A stretch of 64,000 nucleotides of DNA from Leptospira sp. (GTDB lineage: Bacteria; Spirochaetota; Leptospiria; Leptospirales; Leptospiraceae): positions 62,001 to 126,000 of the forward strand of contig JAACWH010000019.1 in NCBI GenBank assembly GCA_009991425.1, in the 5' to 3' direction. The notes under the pieces were generated by a model, which was not told the origin of the DNA, did no database searches, and saw nothing but the letters and a program-made list of their open reading frames with translations. Shown one piece after another: positions 44,030 through 52,887 of the stretch. The position numbers were made by a program, and so were the translations under genes. The number at the start of each line of letters is the position of its first letter. Position 1 is the stretch's first letter.

Positions 44030-44842
44030 ATGAATAAGCTGCCTATGTTAAAATGGCATAGAAGAGGTTATAGACAGTTAAAAATGATCAAAGAAATTAT
44101 TTATAGATTGAATCGATATAATTATATTTTACTTATTAGCTTTACGATGATTCTGAATCATTCTATCCAGTCTGCCGAATGCTATTATAAATTAAATGAT
44201 TCTTCAGAAAAAGTAGACTTCACAAAACAAACTATTTGTGGCAAAATAATAAAAAATCAATTCGTAGCAGATAAATTATTACTTTCCAAAATCCAATTTG
44301 ATAGTTATGGTTTAGCCGGAATCGTTTACGACGAAAAAGCCTATTATATTAATAAAGAAGGGAAATCAATAGAAGTACTATTGATTGAGAAATTACCTGA
44401 CAAGTTCGTGGAAGGCTATGTTCGTTTTTCGAATAAGAATAAATACGGATACATCAATGAAAATCTTGAAATTGCTATTCCTGCTATTTATGATTACGCA
44501 TTTCCCTTTGAAGGAACTTCTGCCTTAGTCTGCAATGAGTGTAAGAAAGAAATACTTAACGATAAACAAACAATTCTTGGTGGATTTTGGGGAATGGTGA
44601 ATGAAGAAGGAGAAGAAATCATTCCAGTCCAATACGATCGTCGAAGAGCTGATAAAGATCGTCGTGAAAAAGAAGAATTGGATGCTCAATACAAAAAAAT
44701 TGCAGAATTTGAAATGATGTTAAAAGAAAAAGAAGAAGAAAGAAAATTAAAGAAAGAAGAAAGTAGAGATAATAATTCTCAAGAAAATTCTCCTAAAAAA
44801 GGATTCTTTGAAACTATGTACAACTGGTTCTCTGAAGATTAA
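44030..44842 (+). CDS. WG-repeat exported protein
   Basis: 270 residues. The N-terminus is unusually long and basic before a hydrophobic segment (about 33-47, then QSAEC), so the protein is exported or anchored; ATG 44084 is an alternative start. At least two WG/KWG-type repeats are visible: NKYGYINENLEIAIPAIYDYAFPFEG and FWGMVNEEGEEIIPVQYD (given here as adjacent pieces), each ending with the Ile-Pro-x-x-Tyr-Asp pattern. A charged coiled-coil tail (about 205-250) follows. WG-repeat proteins are often surface or secreted. A good AAAGGAAAG site precedes ATG 44030. The hybrid kinase gene starts 12 bases after its stop, so the pair is co-transcribed. Confidence 0.78.
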   Translation: MNKLPMLKWHRRGYRQLKMIKEIIYRLNRYNYILLISFTMILNHSIQSAECYYKLNDSSEKVDFTKQTICGKIIKNQFVADKLLLSKIQFDSYGLAGIVYDEKAYYINKEGKSIEVLLIEKLPDKFVEGYVRFSNKNKYGYINENLEIAIPAIYDYAFPFEGTSALVCNECKKEILNDKQTILGGFWGMVNEEGEEIIPVQYDRRRADKDRREKEELDAQYKKIAEFEMMLKEKEEERKLKKEESRDNNSQENSPKKGFFETMYNWFSED

Positions 44843-44854
44843 TATTAATTTGGT

Positions 44855-47245
44855 ATGGTTCAGATAAATTTTTTAAGTCGCTTATTTAAAATTTCAATTC
44901 TGTTCCTATTTATTTCCTCATGCTATTTCTATCCGAGTTCATCAAAAGTAGAAAATGGACAACTAGTTTTATCTGAAGACTGGAAGGGAGAAGCTTTTTA
45001 CCTTAAAGGAAATTGGCAAGCTTTAGCGGGCATTAGACCTTATGAAGATTTTTTAGACCATCCAGATGAAATCTTCAATATTTCAATTCCATCTTCAGGA
45101 GAAACTTTTGCTGGAATAGAAAACCGAAAAACTGTAACCTTACTCCTTCATGTAGAACTTCCTTACGATTCAAGTGGGATTGAAGTCTTAAGTATAATGA
45201 CAAGAAAGGTTTGGACAGCACATAAAGTTTTTATAAATGGAAATTTAATTCTTGAAAATGGAATTGTTAGTGATGATGCCTTAGTACATAATCCAAGGGT
45301 AAAGCCTAAATTGGGAGTATTCCCATACATTAGGGTGATGGATATTGTAATTCAGATTTCAAATTTTACTTACACTACTCAAGGAATGATAGAAGCTCCC
45401 ATTTTAGGAAGTTCTTCCAATGTTTTTTCACTTTTATATGCTAAGAAATTTTATGATATGTTGATTATGATTGTTCTTATTCTTTTTGTTTTAATAAATT
45501 TAGGAACCTATATATCAAATACGAAATACAAGGGTTCCATTCTATATTCCATACTTCTATTTAATACTTTTTTATTGGTTCCTTTTAGTTCTTCATCCGA
45601 TCGTTTGATTCTCGATCTTTTCCCATCAATGAGTTATTACTTTATAGTAAGGATGGAAATGATCTTTATAGCATTGATAGCACCATTATATTTCACATTT
45701 TTGAAGTATATTTTTCCAAAAGAAATTAATAACAAATTTTATTGGATTTACATGATTATTAGAATTGTTTCAATCATAATTTCTTTACCATTTTTATACT
45801 TTATGTTTAAGGCAACAATAGTCTTTATTGTTGTAGATTTTATGATTGCATTCTATACTTATTGGGTTATGTACCTTGCCGTTCGTCGGGACAGACCACA
45901 GGCTAAAGTTATTTTATTTGGTTTTGTAGTTGTTACACTGTGTTTATTGAATGATGCCTTTATTGAATTGGGCTTCTTGCACTCAGTGCATTTGTCTTTG
46001 TATGGTCTTATTATAATGTTTTTATTTCATTCAACCGCATTGGTCTTTCGCCTTCGGACTGTTTATCTTGAAAATGAAGATTACGCTATCCAACTTACTA
46101 AATCAAAAGAAGAATTGGAACTTCGAGTAGAGGAAAGAACGCGTGCATATCGAGATGCGATGGATCAAGTTAAGGATACCAATAAATTAAAAGATAGGTT
46201 TCTTTCTATAGTTTCGCATGACATACGATCTCCATTAACTGGAGTTAGCAGTTCATTGGGTCTCTTAATAGGTGAAGAGAGTCTGGAACAGGAAGAAAAA
46301 TCACAGATAGTTAAGAATTCTAAGAAGTCAATTGATGGACTTATCTTGATGACCTCCGAGATTTTAAATTATGCGAAGAACCAAGCAATTTCTATTATAC
46401 CAAATTATGAGTTAGTAAACTTGTCTGAATTGATTGCTTTTAACACCGAGAAGATAGCAGGTTTAGTTTTAGAAAAAAAATTGATTATTGATGTAAATGT
46501 CAGGTCTGGATTATCCTTGAAGACAGATCCCAATTTGTTGGGTATTGTTCTTACGAATTTATTTTCCAATGCTATAAAATTTACACAAAATGGTGGGAAA
46601 ATCTCTATTCATGTAGACGAAAGTAATGATTTTAACAAGATTATTTTCAAGGATAATGGACAGGGTATTGATAACCAAAGGTTGAATAGTATATTTGATT
46701 ATGAATTGAATCGTTCTACTCAAGGAACTAAAGGAGAGAGCGGAACAGGTTTCGGATTACCTTTCTCTAAAGAAATACTTGATTCCTTGAATTACCAGAT
46801 TCATATAACTTCTAAATTGGGAAATGGAACGAAATTTGAAATAAGTATTCCCAAAACCCATAAAACTATCTTGCTTGTCGATGATAATGCGAATTTCAGA
46901 GAAAGGATGAAGGCCATACTGAACTCTTTCGATCAGCCTTTCTTAATTATAGAAAAGGAAGATGTAAAATCCGCCTTACTTCAAATAGATAAATTAGATA
47001 TGTATTTTATTTTTTCCGATTACCAAATGCCAGGGATGACAGGATTGGATTTTGCATTCCAAATAAAGGAAAAATTCCCAGATAAATTTATACCTTTCGC
47101 TATTCTTACTTCTTGGACTGAGAGAGAAGCCCATGTGTTTAAAGATCTAGAAGCCAAAGGAAAAGCTTTAGGTGTAATACGAATTATTCCTAAAGATTTA
47201 GAACAAAATGAACTGGAAAAGATAATTCTTAAGCTTATAACTTAG
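44855..47245 (+). CDS. 7TM-type hybrid sensor histidine kinase
   Basis: 796 residues. A signal or anchor (about 10-23, ISSC) precedes a periplasmic beta-sandwich domain (about 30-190) of the sort that senses carbohydrates. Seven hydrophobic segments (about 200-395) form a 7TMR-DISM-like region. Then come a coiled coil, HisKA with His455 in SHDIRSPLTG, HATPase (NLFSNAIKF, FKDNGQGID, GTGFGLPF) and a receiver (about 670-796) with FSDYQMPGMTG. Such proteins link an external ligand to a phosphorelay. The WG-repeat protein gene upstream may supply part of the sensor (inference). It converges with the PlsC-like gene, overlapping by 11 bases. Confidence 0.93.
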   Translation: MVQINFLSRLFKISILFLFISSCYFYPSSSKVENGQLVLSEDWKGEAFYLKGNWQALAGIRPYEDFLDHPDEIFNISIPSSGETFAGIENRKTVTLLLHVELPYDSSGIEVLSIMTRKVWTAHKVFINGNLILENGIVSDDALVHNPRVKPKLGVFPYIRVMDIVIQISNFTYTTQGMIEAPILGSSSNVFSLLYAKKFYDMLIMIVLILFVLINLGTYISNTKYKGSILYSILLFNTFLLVPFSSSSDRLILDLFPSMSYYFIVRMEMIFIALIAPLYFTFLKYIFPKEINNKFYWIYMIIRIVSIIISLPFLYFMFKATIVFIVVDFMIAFYTYWVMYLAVRRDRPQAKVILFGFVVVTLCLLNDAFIELGFLHSVHLSLYGLIIMFLFHSTALVFRLRTVYLENEDYAIQLTKSKEELELRVEERTRAYRDAMDQVKDTNKLKDRFLSIVSHDIRSPLTGVSSSLGLLIGEESLEQEEKSQIVKNSKKSIDGLILMTSEILNYAKNQAISIIPNYELVNLSELIAFNTEKIAGLVLEKKLIIDVNVRSGLSLKTDPNLLGIVLTNLFSNAIKFTQNGGKISIHVDESNDFNKIIFKDNGQGIDNQRLNSIFDYELNRSTQGTKGESGTGFGLPFSKEILDSLNYQIHITSKLGNGTKFEISIPKTHKTILLVDDNANFRERMKAILNSFDQPFLIIEKEDVKSALLQIDKLDMYFIFSDYQMPGMTGLDFAFQIKEKFPDKFIPFAILTSWTEREAHVFKDLEAKGKALGVIRIIPKDLEQNELEKIILKLIT

Positions 47246-48098
47246 TTATGAATTTTCTAGGTTTTCCTCTTCTCTCTTGGTGTTCTTTAAGGTAGTAGAC
47301 TCTTTTCTCTAATTCTTCAGTTAATTCTTTAGCTGCCTTTTTATCAGTGGCTTTAGGGAAATCTTCTGGTGGTATCGGCTGACCAATGTTATAAGTAATT
47401 TTTGCTTTGAAGGCAGCTCCTGATAAAAATGCCTCAGGAGTAGACATTTTATGAGCTCCAGAAATTCCTGATGGGATTATAGGAACTCCTGCACGAAGAG
47501 CAACTTTTGCAGCAAGGGCTTTGAAAGGACCCATGATTCCCGTCTCAGACCTTGTTCCTTCTGGATAGATACTGAGGATCTCTCCCGATTTTAAAATGCT
47601 AACCATATATTCTTCAAGCTGACCATAATAATCCATAGCCGCCCTTTTATCCATGCTCTCTCCATAATGATTTCGTATTATGGGCATTCCTCCCCAATGT
47701 TGGAGATTTTTGCCAAAAGAATCTCCCATTCGATTGATGAGCATACGAATCATAGGTTTGGTTAGGTTTAAAGGAGGCCTAGAAAATGGGGACTTAGGAC
47801 TATCAATGTAGGCCATGATGTCTTCTTGGGGATGAAATAGTTCGTATTTTGCAAGGTAAACAATTTTGCGGTCGATATAAACACCTTGTACGGGCACATC
47901 TAAATAATCAGTATGATTGCATATAATAACAGCACCACCTGTTTTGGGTATAAAATGAGAACCTGTGATCTCAATGTCATAGACCAATTCTAGGATTTGT
48001 TTGAGAAGAAATTTAGGAATTTCCCTAGGAATTAGGAAAAGTTCTTCTAAGCTATCGGTGGTAGTTTCATTCACGTGTGTTTTTTCCTTATCGATCAT
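47235..48098 (-). CDS. 1-acylglycerol-3-phosphate acyltransferase family protein
   Basis: 287 residues from ATG 48098, chosen because AAAGG lies nine bases upstream; a TTG at 48125 is open. PlsC-type acyltransferase motif I reads NHTDYLD (HX4D), and the glycerophosphate-binding motif is YPEGTRSETG. The motif IIPSGISGAHK follows. The enzyme acylates lysophosphatidate or a related acceptor at the inner membrane. The N-terminus is polar, and the chain is longer than minimal PlsC. The PAP2 gene is divergent from it, 68 bases away; both act on phosphatidate-type lipids, a plausible functional pair. Confidence 0.92.
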   Translation of the reverse strand: MIDKEKTHVNETTTDSLEELFLIPREIPKFLLKQILELVYDIEITGSHFIPKTGGAVIICNHTDYLDVPVQGVYIDRKIVYLAKYELFHPQEDIMAYIDSPKSPFSRPPLNLTKPMIRMLINRMGDSFGKNLQHWGGMPIIRNHYGESMDKRAAMDYYGQLEEYMVSILKSGEILSIYPEGTRSETGIMGPFKALAAKVALRAGVPIIPSGISGAHKMSTPEAFLSGAAFKAKITYNIGQPIPPEDFPKATDKKAAKELTEELEKRVYYLKEHQERRGKPRKFITKL

Positions 48099-48166
48099 GG
48101 TTTCTGCCTTTCCAAACAAAATCAAGGAAAAATCAGTTGATTTCCCAGGAATTGGCTTTGTCTTAG

Positions 48167-49207
48167 ATGAATATGGAATTTTCCGTTCTTTTCCCTAGTG
48201 AGTTATTCTTTGGTAACAGTATAATTGAATTACTTCATGCTTGGGATCCTTATTTTGGAAATATTTTTCTCCCCATTTCTCTAATTTCTCATAAATTAGG
48301 GTCAAGTATTTTCTTCTTAAGTCTTCTTGCAATGGTGTACATATGTTTCTCACCTAAATTGGGTGCTCAGCTAGCCTATGGTTTACTTTCTGCGGGAATC
48401 ATTAATTCCTTTGCAAAGTTTGTATTCGAAAGTCCAAGACCTATGAATCTTTCAGATGCTTTCCAAACCTTGCAATCCAAAGCCTCCGAGCATGCATTTG
48501 GATTTCCCTCCGGGCATGTTCAGACTAGCGTTGTTATCTGGGGATATATATTTTTAAATGTTAAGAGTAAACCAGTTAGAATTTTTTCATTAATAGTTAT
48601 ATTCTTAATGCCTATCTCAAGAATGTATTTAGGAGTTCACTACCTTGGTGATGTAGTTGCTGGATTTATAATCGGGTTGATCAATTTGTATTTCTTGATT
48701 TGGTTTGTCAAAAAATTTCCTGATTTCCCGAATCCCACCTCTCCTGATGATACCGAATTTTCTATCCATAGAAAATCTCAATCTATGATTTCAATGATTC
48801 TTGCAATTACTCTAAGTCCTACATTACTTTATAATCCAAGTTTGTCTATAGCTCATAATCATTCCTTAGATATTTTGATTTCGGCAAGTTCTTCCCTAGG
48901 TGGATTTTTAGTTGGAAGTATTTTGATGAAGGTATTTGTTTTGCCAAAGAGAGAACTATGGTCTTCTTACATTGATTCTGAATCGCCGACAATTACTTTG
49001 CTCGTTCGTTTGCTTACCTTAGTGATGATGATTTTCCTTTTTTATCTACTTCCATCTATTTTATTAAAAGACTTTAATTTTTTCGATCATATACTCTTTC
49101 GCTACCTTCGATATTTTATTGCTGGCTTAACCATAGTTTATCTTACTCCACTTTTCTTATTTCATTGGAAGAATGGACAATTCTTGAGAAAATCTTTGAA
49201 TGCTTAG
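48167..49207 (+). CDS. PAP2 family phosphatase, membrane protein
   Basis: 346 residues with about eight hydrophobic segments. The PAP2 signature is complete in order: KFVFESPRP (motif 1), FPSGH (motif 2) and SRMYLGVHYLGDVVAG (motif 3 with catalytic His). These phosphatases act on phosphatidate, undecaprenyl pyrophosphate or lipid A phosphates; the subtype is not decidable. The C-terminal half adds extra membrane segments and is unusual in length. The flippase gene overlaps its end by 8 bases, and the outer-membrane barrel follows, so the three form a unit for envelope lipid or glycan handling (inference). Confidence 0.93.
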   Translation: MNMEFSVLFPSELFFGNSIIELLHAWDPYFGNIFLPISLISHKLGSSIFFLSLLAMVYICFSPKLGAQLAYGLLSAGIINSFAKFVFESPRPMNLSDAFQTLQSKASEHAFGFPSGHVQTSVVIWGYIFLNVKSKPVRIFSLIVIFLMPISRMYLGVHYLGDVVAGFIIGLINLYFLIWFVKKFPDFPNPTSPDDTEFSIHRKSQSMISMILAITLSPTLLYNPSLSIAHNHSLDILISASSSLGGFLVGSILMKVFVLPKRELWSSYIDSESPTITLLVRLLTLVMMIFLFYLLPSILLKDFNFFDHILFRYLRYFIAGLTIVYLTPLFLFHWKNGQFLRKSLNA

Positions 49208-50489
49208 AATTTTAGATAAATTTAAGGAACTTAAAGTAGAGCTCTCCAGGGCAAATGTCTTTAAAAATTCAATCTATGTAACCTTTTCGAAAGTTGTCTC
49301 TTCTTTGATGAATCTAGTGTTCATGGTCTATGCAGTGAACTTATTATCCAAGGCAGAGAATGGACAATTTCAATACTATTTAGGTTTCTTTCCTGTCATT
49401 TTAGCATTAGCAGAGTTTGGACTTCCCTCAGCTTTAGTCAAGTACATGGCTCCTTCTACTGATGATCCCGAGAAAATAGGCAGATTATTAATTTCATCAT
49501 TGATTTTAAAAATCTATGCGTTATTGATTCTTCTTGTAGCTGGAATAATCTTTTTCTTAATCTTCAATGAAAATGTTTTAATTGTCATATTATTGATATT
49601 AGGTGGGTTTATCGCATCTTTTGCATCTTACTTTGAAAGCATACTTGTATCATTCAGAAATTATTCCGCTCTAGCAGTATGGAATCCTCTACCTAATTTA
49701 ATCCGTTTACTTTGTTTGATTGGGTTTTCTAAAATGAGTGAGAATGCAATTGGTTACATAGATATCTTAGGCATATATTGTATCGCTCCTTTATATGTTA
49801 TTGGAATATTTTTCTTCATTAGTTATAAAGAAAAACTGCAATGGAGATCTAATTTCAAAGATACTCTGTTGGATCAAAAGCGATTGGCAATCTTTAACTC
49901 TTGGTCACTACTGGCTTCTATCTTTGCCATTGTATCAGATCGACTAGAAATATTTTTCTTAAAATACTATCACGGATCGGAAGCAGTTGCCGAATACGGA
50001 ACAACCTTACAGCTATTTAGTGGATTTGTAATTATACTTTCTGTTCTTAATTCTTTAATCTATCCTAAGCTTTCTCGAATTGTTGATACTCCTGAGTTCA
50101 AAGGTTTTTTAATAAAAAGTATTTTAGCTGGATCTTTACTTGCATTGGTTTTTTCACCAGGATTCTTTCTCGGAAGGGTGATTATGGATCTTTTATTTAA
50201 AGGAAATTATTCGAATTCAGTACCAATTTTCCATCTTTTATATCCCAATTATATGCTTCAGTTGGTATTTGCTCCCTTGGGAATGGCATTATTTGCTATG
50301 GGTTTGCCAAGACTACTTTCGATACTCGCCTTACTTCGTTTGGTTTTTGGAATAGTTTTAGATAATTTATTGATCCCAGAATTTTCAACCAAAGGTGCAG
50401 CAATATCATTGTTCCTTGGTCAGTTGGTTTCATGGTTGCTATTGGTAGGTTATTTTCTTGCATACTTTCGTAACAAAGAATCCAATTGA
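49200..50489 (+). CDS. oligosaccharide flippase family (Wzx-like) protein
   Basis: 429 residues with about twelve hydrophobic segments. The N-terminal FSKVVSSLMNLVFMVYAVNLL and ENGQFQYYLGFFPVILALAEFGLPSALVKY blocks (split here) are typical of polysaccharide biosynthesis transporters of the MATE/MOP superfamily. They flip undecaprenyl-linked oligosaccharides. No glycosyltransferases or O-antigen genes are nearby, so the cargo is unknown. It overlaps the PAP2 gene by 8 bases, and the barrel gene follows within a few bases. Confidence 0.88.
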   Translation: MLRILDKFKELKVELSRANVFKNSIYVTFSKVVSSLMNLVFMVYAVNLLSKAENGQFQYYLGFFPVILALAEFGLPSALVKYMAPSTDDPEKIGRLLISSLILKIYALLILLVAGIIFFLIFNENVLIVILLILGGFIASFASYFESILVSFRNYSALAVWNPLPNLIRLLCLIGFSKMSENAIGYIDILGIYCIAPLYVIGIFFFISYKEKLQWRSNFKDTLLDQKRLAIFNSWSLLASIFAIVSDRLEIFFLKYYHGSEAVAEYGTTLQLFSGFVIILSVLNSLIYPKLSRIVDTPEFKGFLIKSILAGSLLALVFSPGFFLGRVIMDLLFKGNYSNSVPIFHLLYPNYMLQLVFAPLGMALFAMGLPRLLSILALLRLVFGIVLDNLLIPEFSTKGAAISLFLGQLVSWLLLVGYFLAYFRNKESN

Positions 50490-50493
50490 TTCG

Positions 50494-51978
50494 ATGATTT
50501 TGTTTTTAAAAAGGATAATTTCTTTCCTTAGTGAAATGACTGTTTCCAAATCGCTAAATAAAATTTATATTTTAACAATTTTTACAGTAGGGAATCTATC
50601 TCTACAAGCGGAATCTTATTCTGGCCATAGATTGGATGACGCCTTGTACAAGGAAGGTGGCGGTAGAAACGTATCTGTTTCTAAAAGGATACAAGAATTT
50701 GATACAGAAATTTCAAAATCAATTTCTGAATCAGGAGCTAAAGAGAAAGTTTCTAATAATCATTGGAAGGTGGATTTATATTCTCAAGCTAAATTTCGAA
50801 GTCAGAAGGGGGGACTATCAGAAGACAAGGAATCTCGTTATGAAGCCTTAGGAGCAGTAGAACCAGAACTTCTATGGAAGAATAATTCTTACATCCAACC
50901 TTTTGTAGTCTTGGCTCCTAAAATTGGTGCAGTTCAATCCCAGATTGTAAAAAATGAAAAATTTACCATCTACGATTTTGAAGGGATAGCAGGTATTAGT
51001 TTACCTTTTGTACCAGGAAATACTTTCTTACAAACAGGTCGTGGATTCCAAAGACTGGATAAATATGGATTAGTCTTTAATAGTAGAATGAATTTTGTTG
51101 AGTTAGGTGTAAATTATGAATGGCTTGGAAATGCTTTCGGTTTTTCCTTGTTATCTGGGAATTATTCATCTGATACCAAAACTTTCACAACTAGCGATTA
51201 CAAAGAGCAAAGAAGGAATATATGGGGAGGGAATTTAAATTTCCAAAAGAAAAAAGGTATGCAAGCTTATGGAAATTTATATTACTATCGATCACAATCA
51301 AATAAACAAATTCCAACTTACTTTGATTCTTTTGAACCATTAGAATCTATCTCTTATCTAGGAGCAGACCTTGGAACTAATATAGGGGATTCTGATTTTT
51401 ATATAGAGTTAGGTGGAAATTCATTGCAAACTTATCAAAATCTATATTTGCCTGATTCTTATCAATCTATTACGGAGAATAAAAAAGCACTATATACCAG
51501 TTATGGTAAATTCGGATGGAAGGATTCCAATTGGAGATTTGAATTAGCAGGTCTTGTGCAATCTAAGGAGGGATATTATTCTTTATCAGGGCCTCTGAGA
51601 ATAATGGGAGGAGATTCTTCCATACTTCTAGGTTGGAATACTTATTCTCCGAGATGGAACGAATTCAAGCCTGGGCTCCAGATGGGTGGAGTATTTTTAA
51701 ATAGGGCTTATTCTATGTTTGGAATTTCAGGATGGCACACTTCCTTATTTTTAAATTCTGCAAATATCGAAATTGGAAGAGGATATGAGGGCATTCTCCA
51801 TTTTACTAAGAAAGGACTTTTTTCTAAATCTGAGGACGCAAATTTTCTACTGGCATCTGTTGCTTATGCATATGTTTTACCAAGAGAGAAAGTTGCTTAT
51901 ATAATCGATGAAATCCAAAAAGACCAAGATGCAAGAGAATATTTAAAATTTTATTTTAGTTTAGGTTTTAAATTTTAA
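50494..51978 (+). CDS. outer-membrane beta-barrel protein, uncharacterised
   Basis: 494 residues from ATG 50494, just after the flippase stop; ATG 50536 gives a shorter signal. A signal peptide ends near LSLQAES. The mature part is full of alternating aromatic/polar strands (NFVELGVNYEWLG, YGNLYYYRSQ, FYIELGGNS, RFELAGLVQ) and ends FSLGFKF, with the terminal Phe expected for BAM-inserted barrels. No plug or Pfam-like family was recognised with confidence. Position after a flippase and a PAP2 phosphatase suggests export or secretion of a glycan or lipid (inference). It converges with the receiver-ATPase gene, five bases apart. Confidence 0.78.
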   Translation: MILFLKRIISFLSEMTVSKSLNKIYILTIFTVGNLSLQAESYSGHRLDDALYKEGGGRNVSVSKRIQEFDTEISKSISESGAKEKVSNNHWKVDLYSQAKFRSQKGGLSEDKESRYEALGAVEPELLWKNNSYIQPFVVLAPKIGAVQSQIVKNEKFTIYDFEGIAGISLPFVPGNTFLQTGRGFQRLDKYGLVFNSRMNFVELGVNYEWLGNAFGFSLLSGNYSSDTKTFTTSDYKEQRRNIWGGNLNFQKKKGMQAYGNLYYYRSQSNKQIPTYFDSFEPLESISYLGADLGTNIGDSDFYIELGGNSLQTYQNLYLPDSYQSITENKKALYTSYGKFGWKDSNWRFELAGLVQSKEGYYSLSGPLRIMGGDSSILLGWNTYSPRWNEFKPGLQMGGVFLNRAYSMFGISGWHTSLFLNSANIEIGRGYEGILHFTKKGLFSKSEDANFLLASVAYAYVLPREKVAYIIDEIQKDQDAREYLKFYFSLGFKF

Positions 51979-51983
51979 ATAAT

Positions 51984-52868
51984 TTATTGAGAAGTTAAAA
52001 GTCGAGTAATTCTAACGATATTTCCTATGTCGTTGTATTTTATATCATCCACATTCAATTTAGTTAGAAATATGCCTCGTCCAGAATATAAATTATAAGA
52101 TGGGTTTTTAATGGGATCAGGAATGTTTTTTAAATCAAAACCTAAGCCTTCATCTTCAACTTCAATTTCTATACTTTTATTCTTGTAAAATGTTGTTACA
52201 CGGATTTTTTTCTTAGTCTCTAGGCATTTGTTATCTACCAGATTGAAATAGTCTCCGCTATGTTCCAAAAATTCCTTCTTCTGAGAATAATCTATTCCTG
52301 CGGTTCCATGTTCAATAGCGTTAGAGATTAATTCATAAAGAGAGACTTTAATTGCTATTAGATCCTCGTTGCCTACATTTGGCAAAGCATCTAATCTACC
52401 AGCTATATAAGATACATATTGGTTGATTTCACGGATCTTTGGATTTAATAAATAAAGGCTATTTTCCGTCTCGTGAACAAAATCATCTGAGGGAACATGG
52501 GCTCTTTTATCGACGTGAACCATTTTCGCTTTTTCAATAACTTCACGAAGATTATCTATTCGAAAAGGTTTCAGGAAAAAATCTACGGCACCCATGCGAA
52601 ATGTATCAATCGCTAGGTCAATATTGCTATTCCCAGTAATAATGATGAAAGGTATAAACTTTTGGGAGTCCTTTAGTTTACGAATAAACTCTACACCACT
52701 CAATTTCGGTAGACTGATATCTGTTATGATTAGATCGATTTTTTGATCCATACAGATTTCATAGGCCGATTGTCCATTATCTGCTAAAACAAGCTCATAA
52801 TCATCACTGAATGAAATCTCAAATAACTCTCGTATGGATGGTTCGTCGTCTACGAATAAAATACGCAT
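51984..52868 (-). CDS. receiver domain fused to anti-sigma-type HATPase
   Basis: 294 residues. The N-terminal CheY-like receiver (about 1-118) has FVDDEPSIRELF, the phosphoacceptor Asp in LIITDISLPKLSG, and Lys in LKPF. After a linker, the C-terminal part (about 160-290) is a GHKL ATPase of the RsbW/SpoIIAB type with the N-box YELISNAIEHG, VEDEGLGFD and a G-box SGRGIFL. There is no HisKA domain, so it should be a serine kinase or ATPase controlled by phosphorylation of its receiver. The STAS protein at 41002 is a possible client (inference). It is last in the operon with the HtrA and PDZ genes, starting 19 bases after the PDZ gene. Confidence 0.92.
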   Translation of the reverse strand: MRILFVDDEPSIRELFEISFSDDYELVLADNGQSAYEICMDQKIDLIITDISLPKLSGVEFIRKLKDSQKFIPFIIITGNSNIDLAIDTFRMGAVDFFLKPFRIDNLREVIEKAKMVHVDKRAHVPSDDFVHETENSLYLLNPKIREINQYVSYIAGRLDALPNVGNEDLIAIKVSLYELISNAIEHGTAGIDYSQKKEFLEHSGDYFNLVDNKCLETKKKIRVTTFYKNKSIEIEVEDEGLGFDLKNIPDPIKNPSYNLYSGRGIFLTKLNVDDIKYNDIGNIVRITRLLTSQ

Positions 52869-52887
52869 AGGTATTATCTTTTTAATT

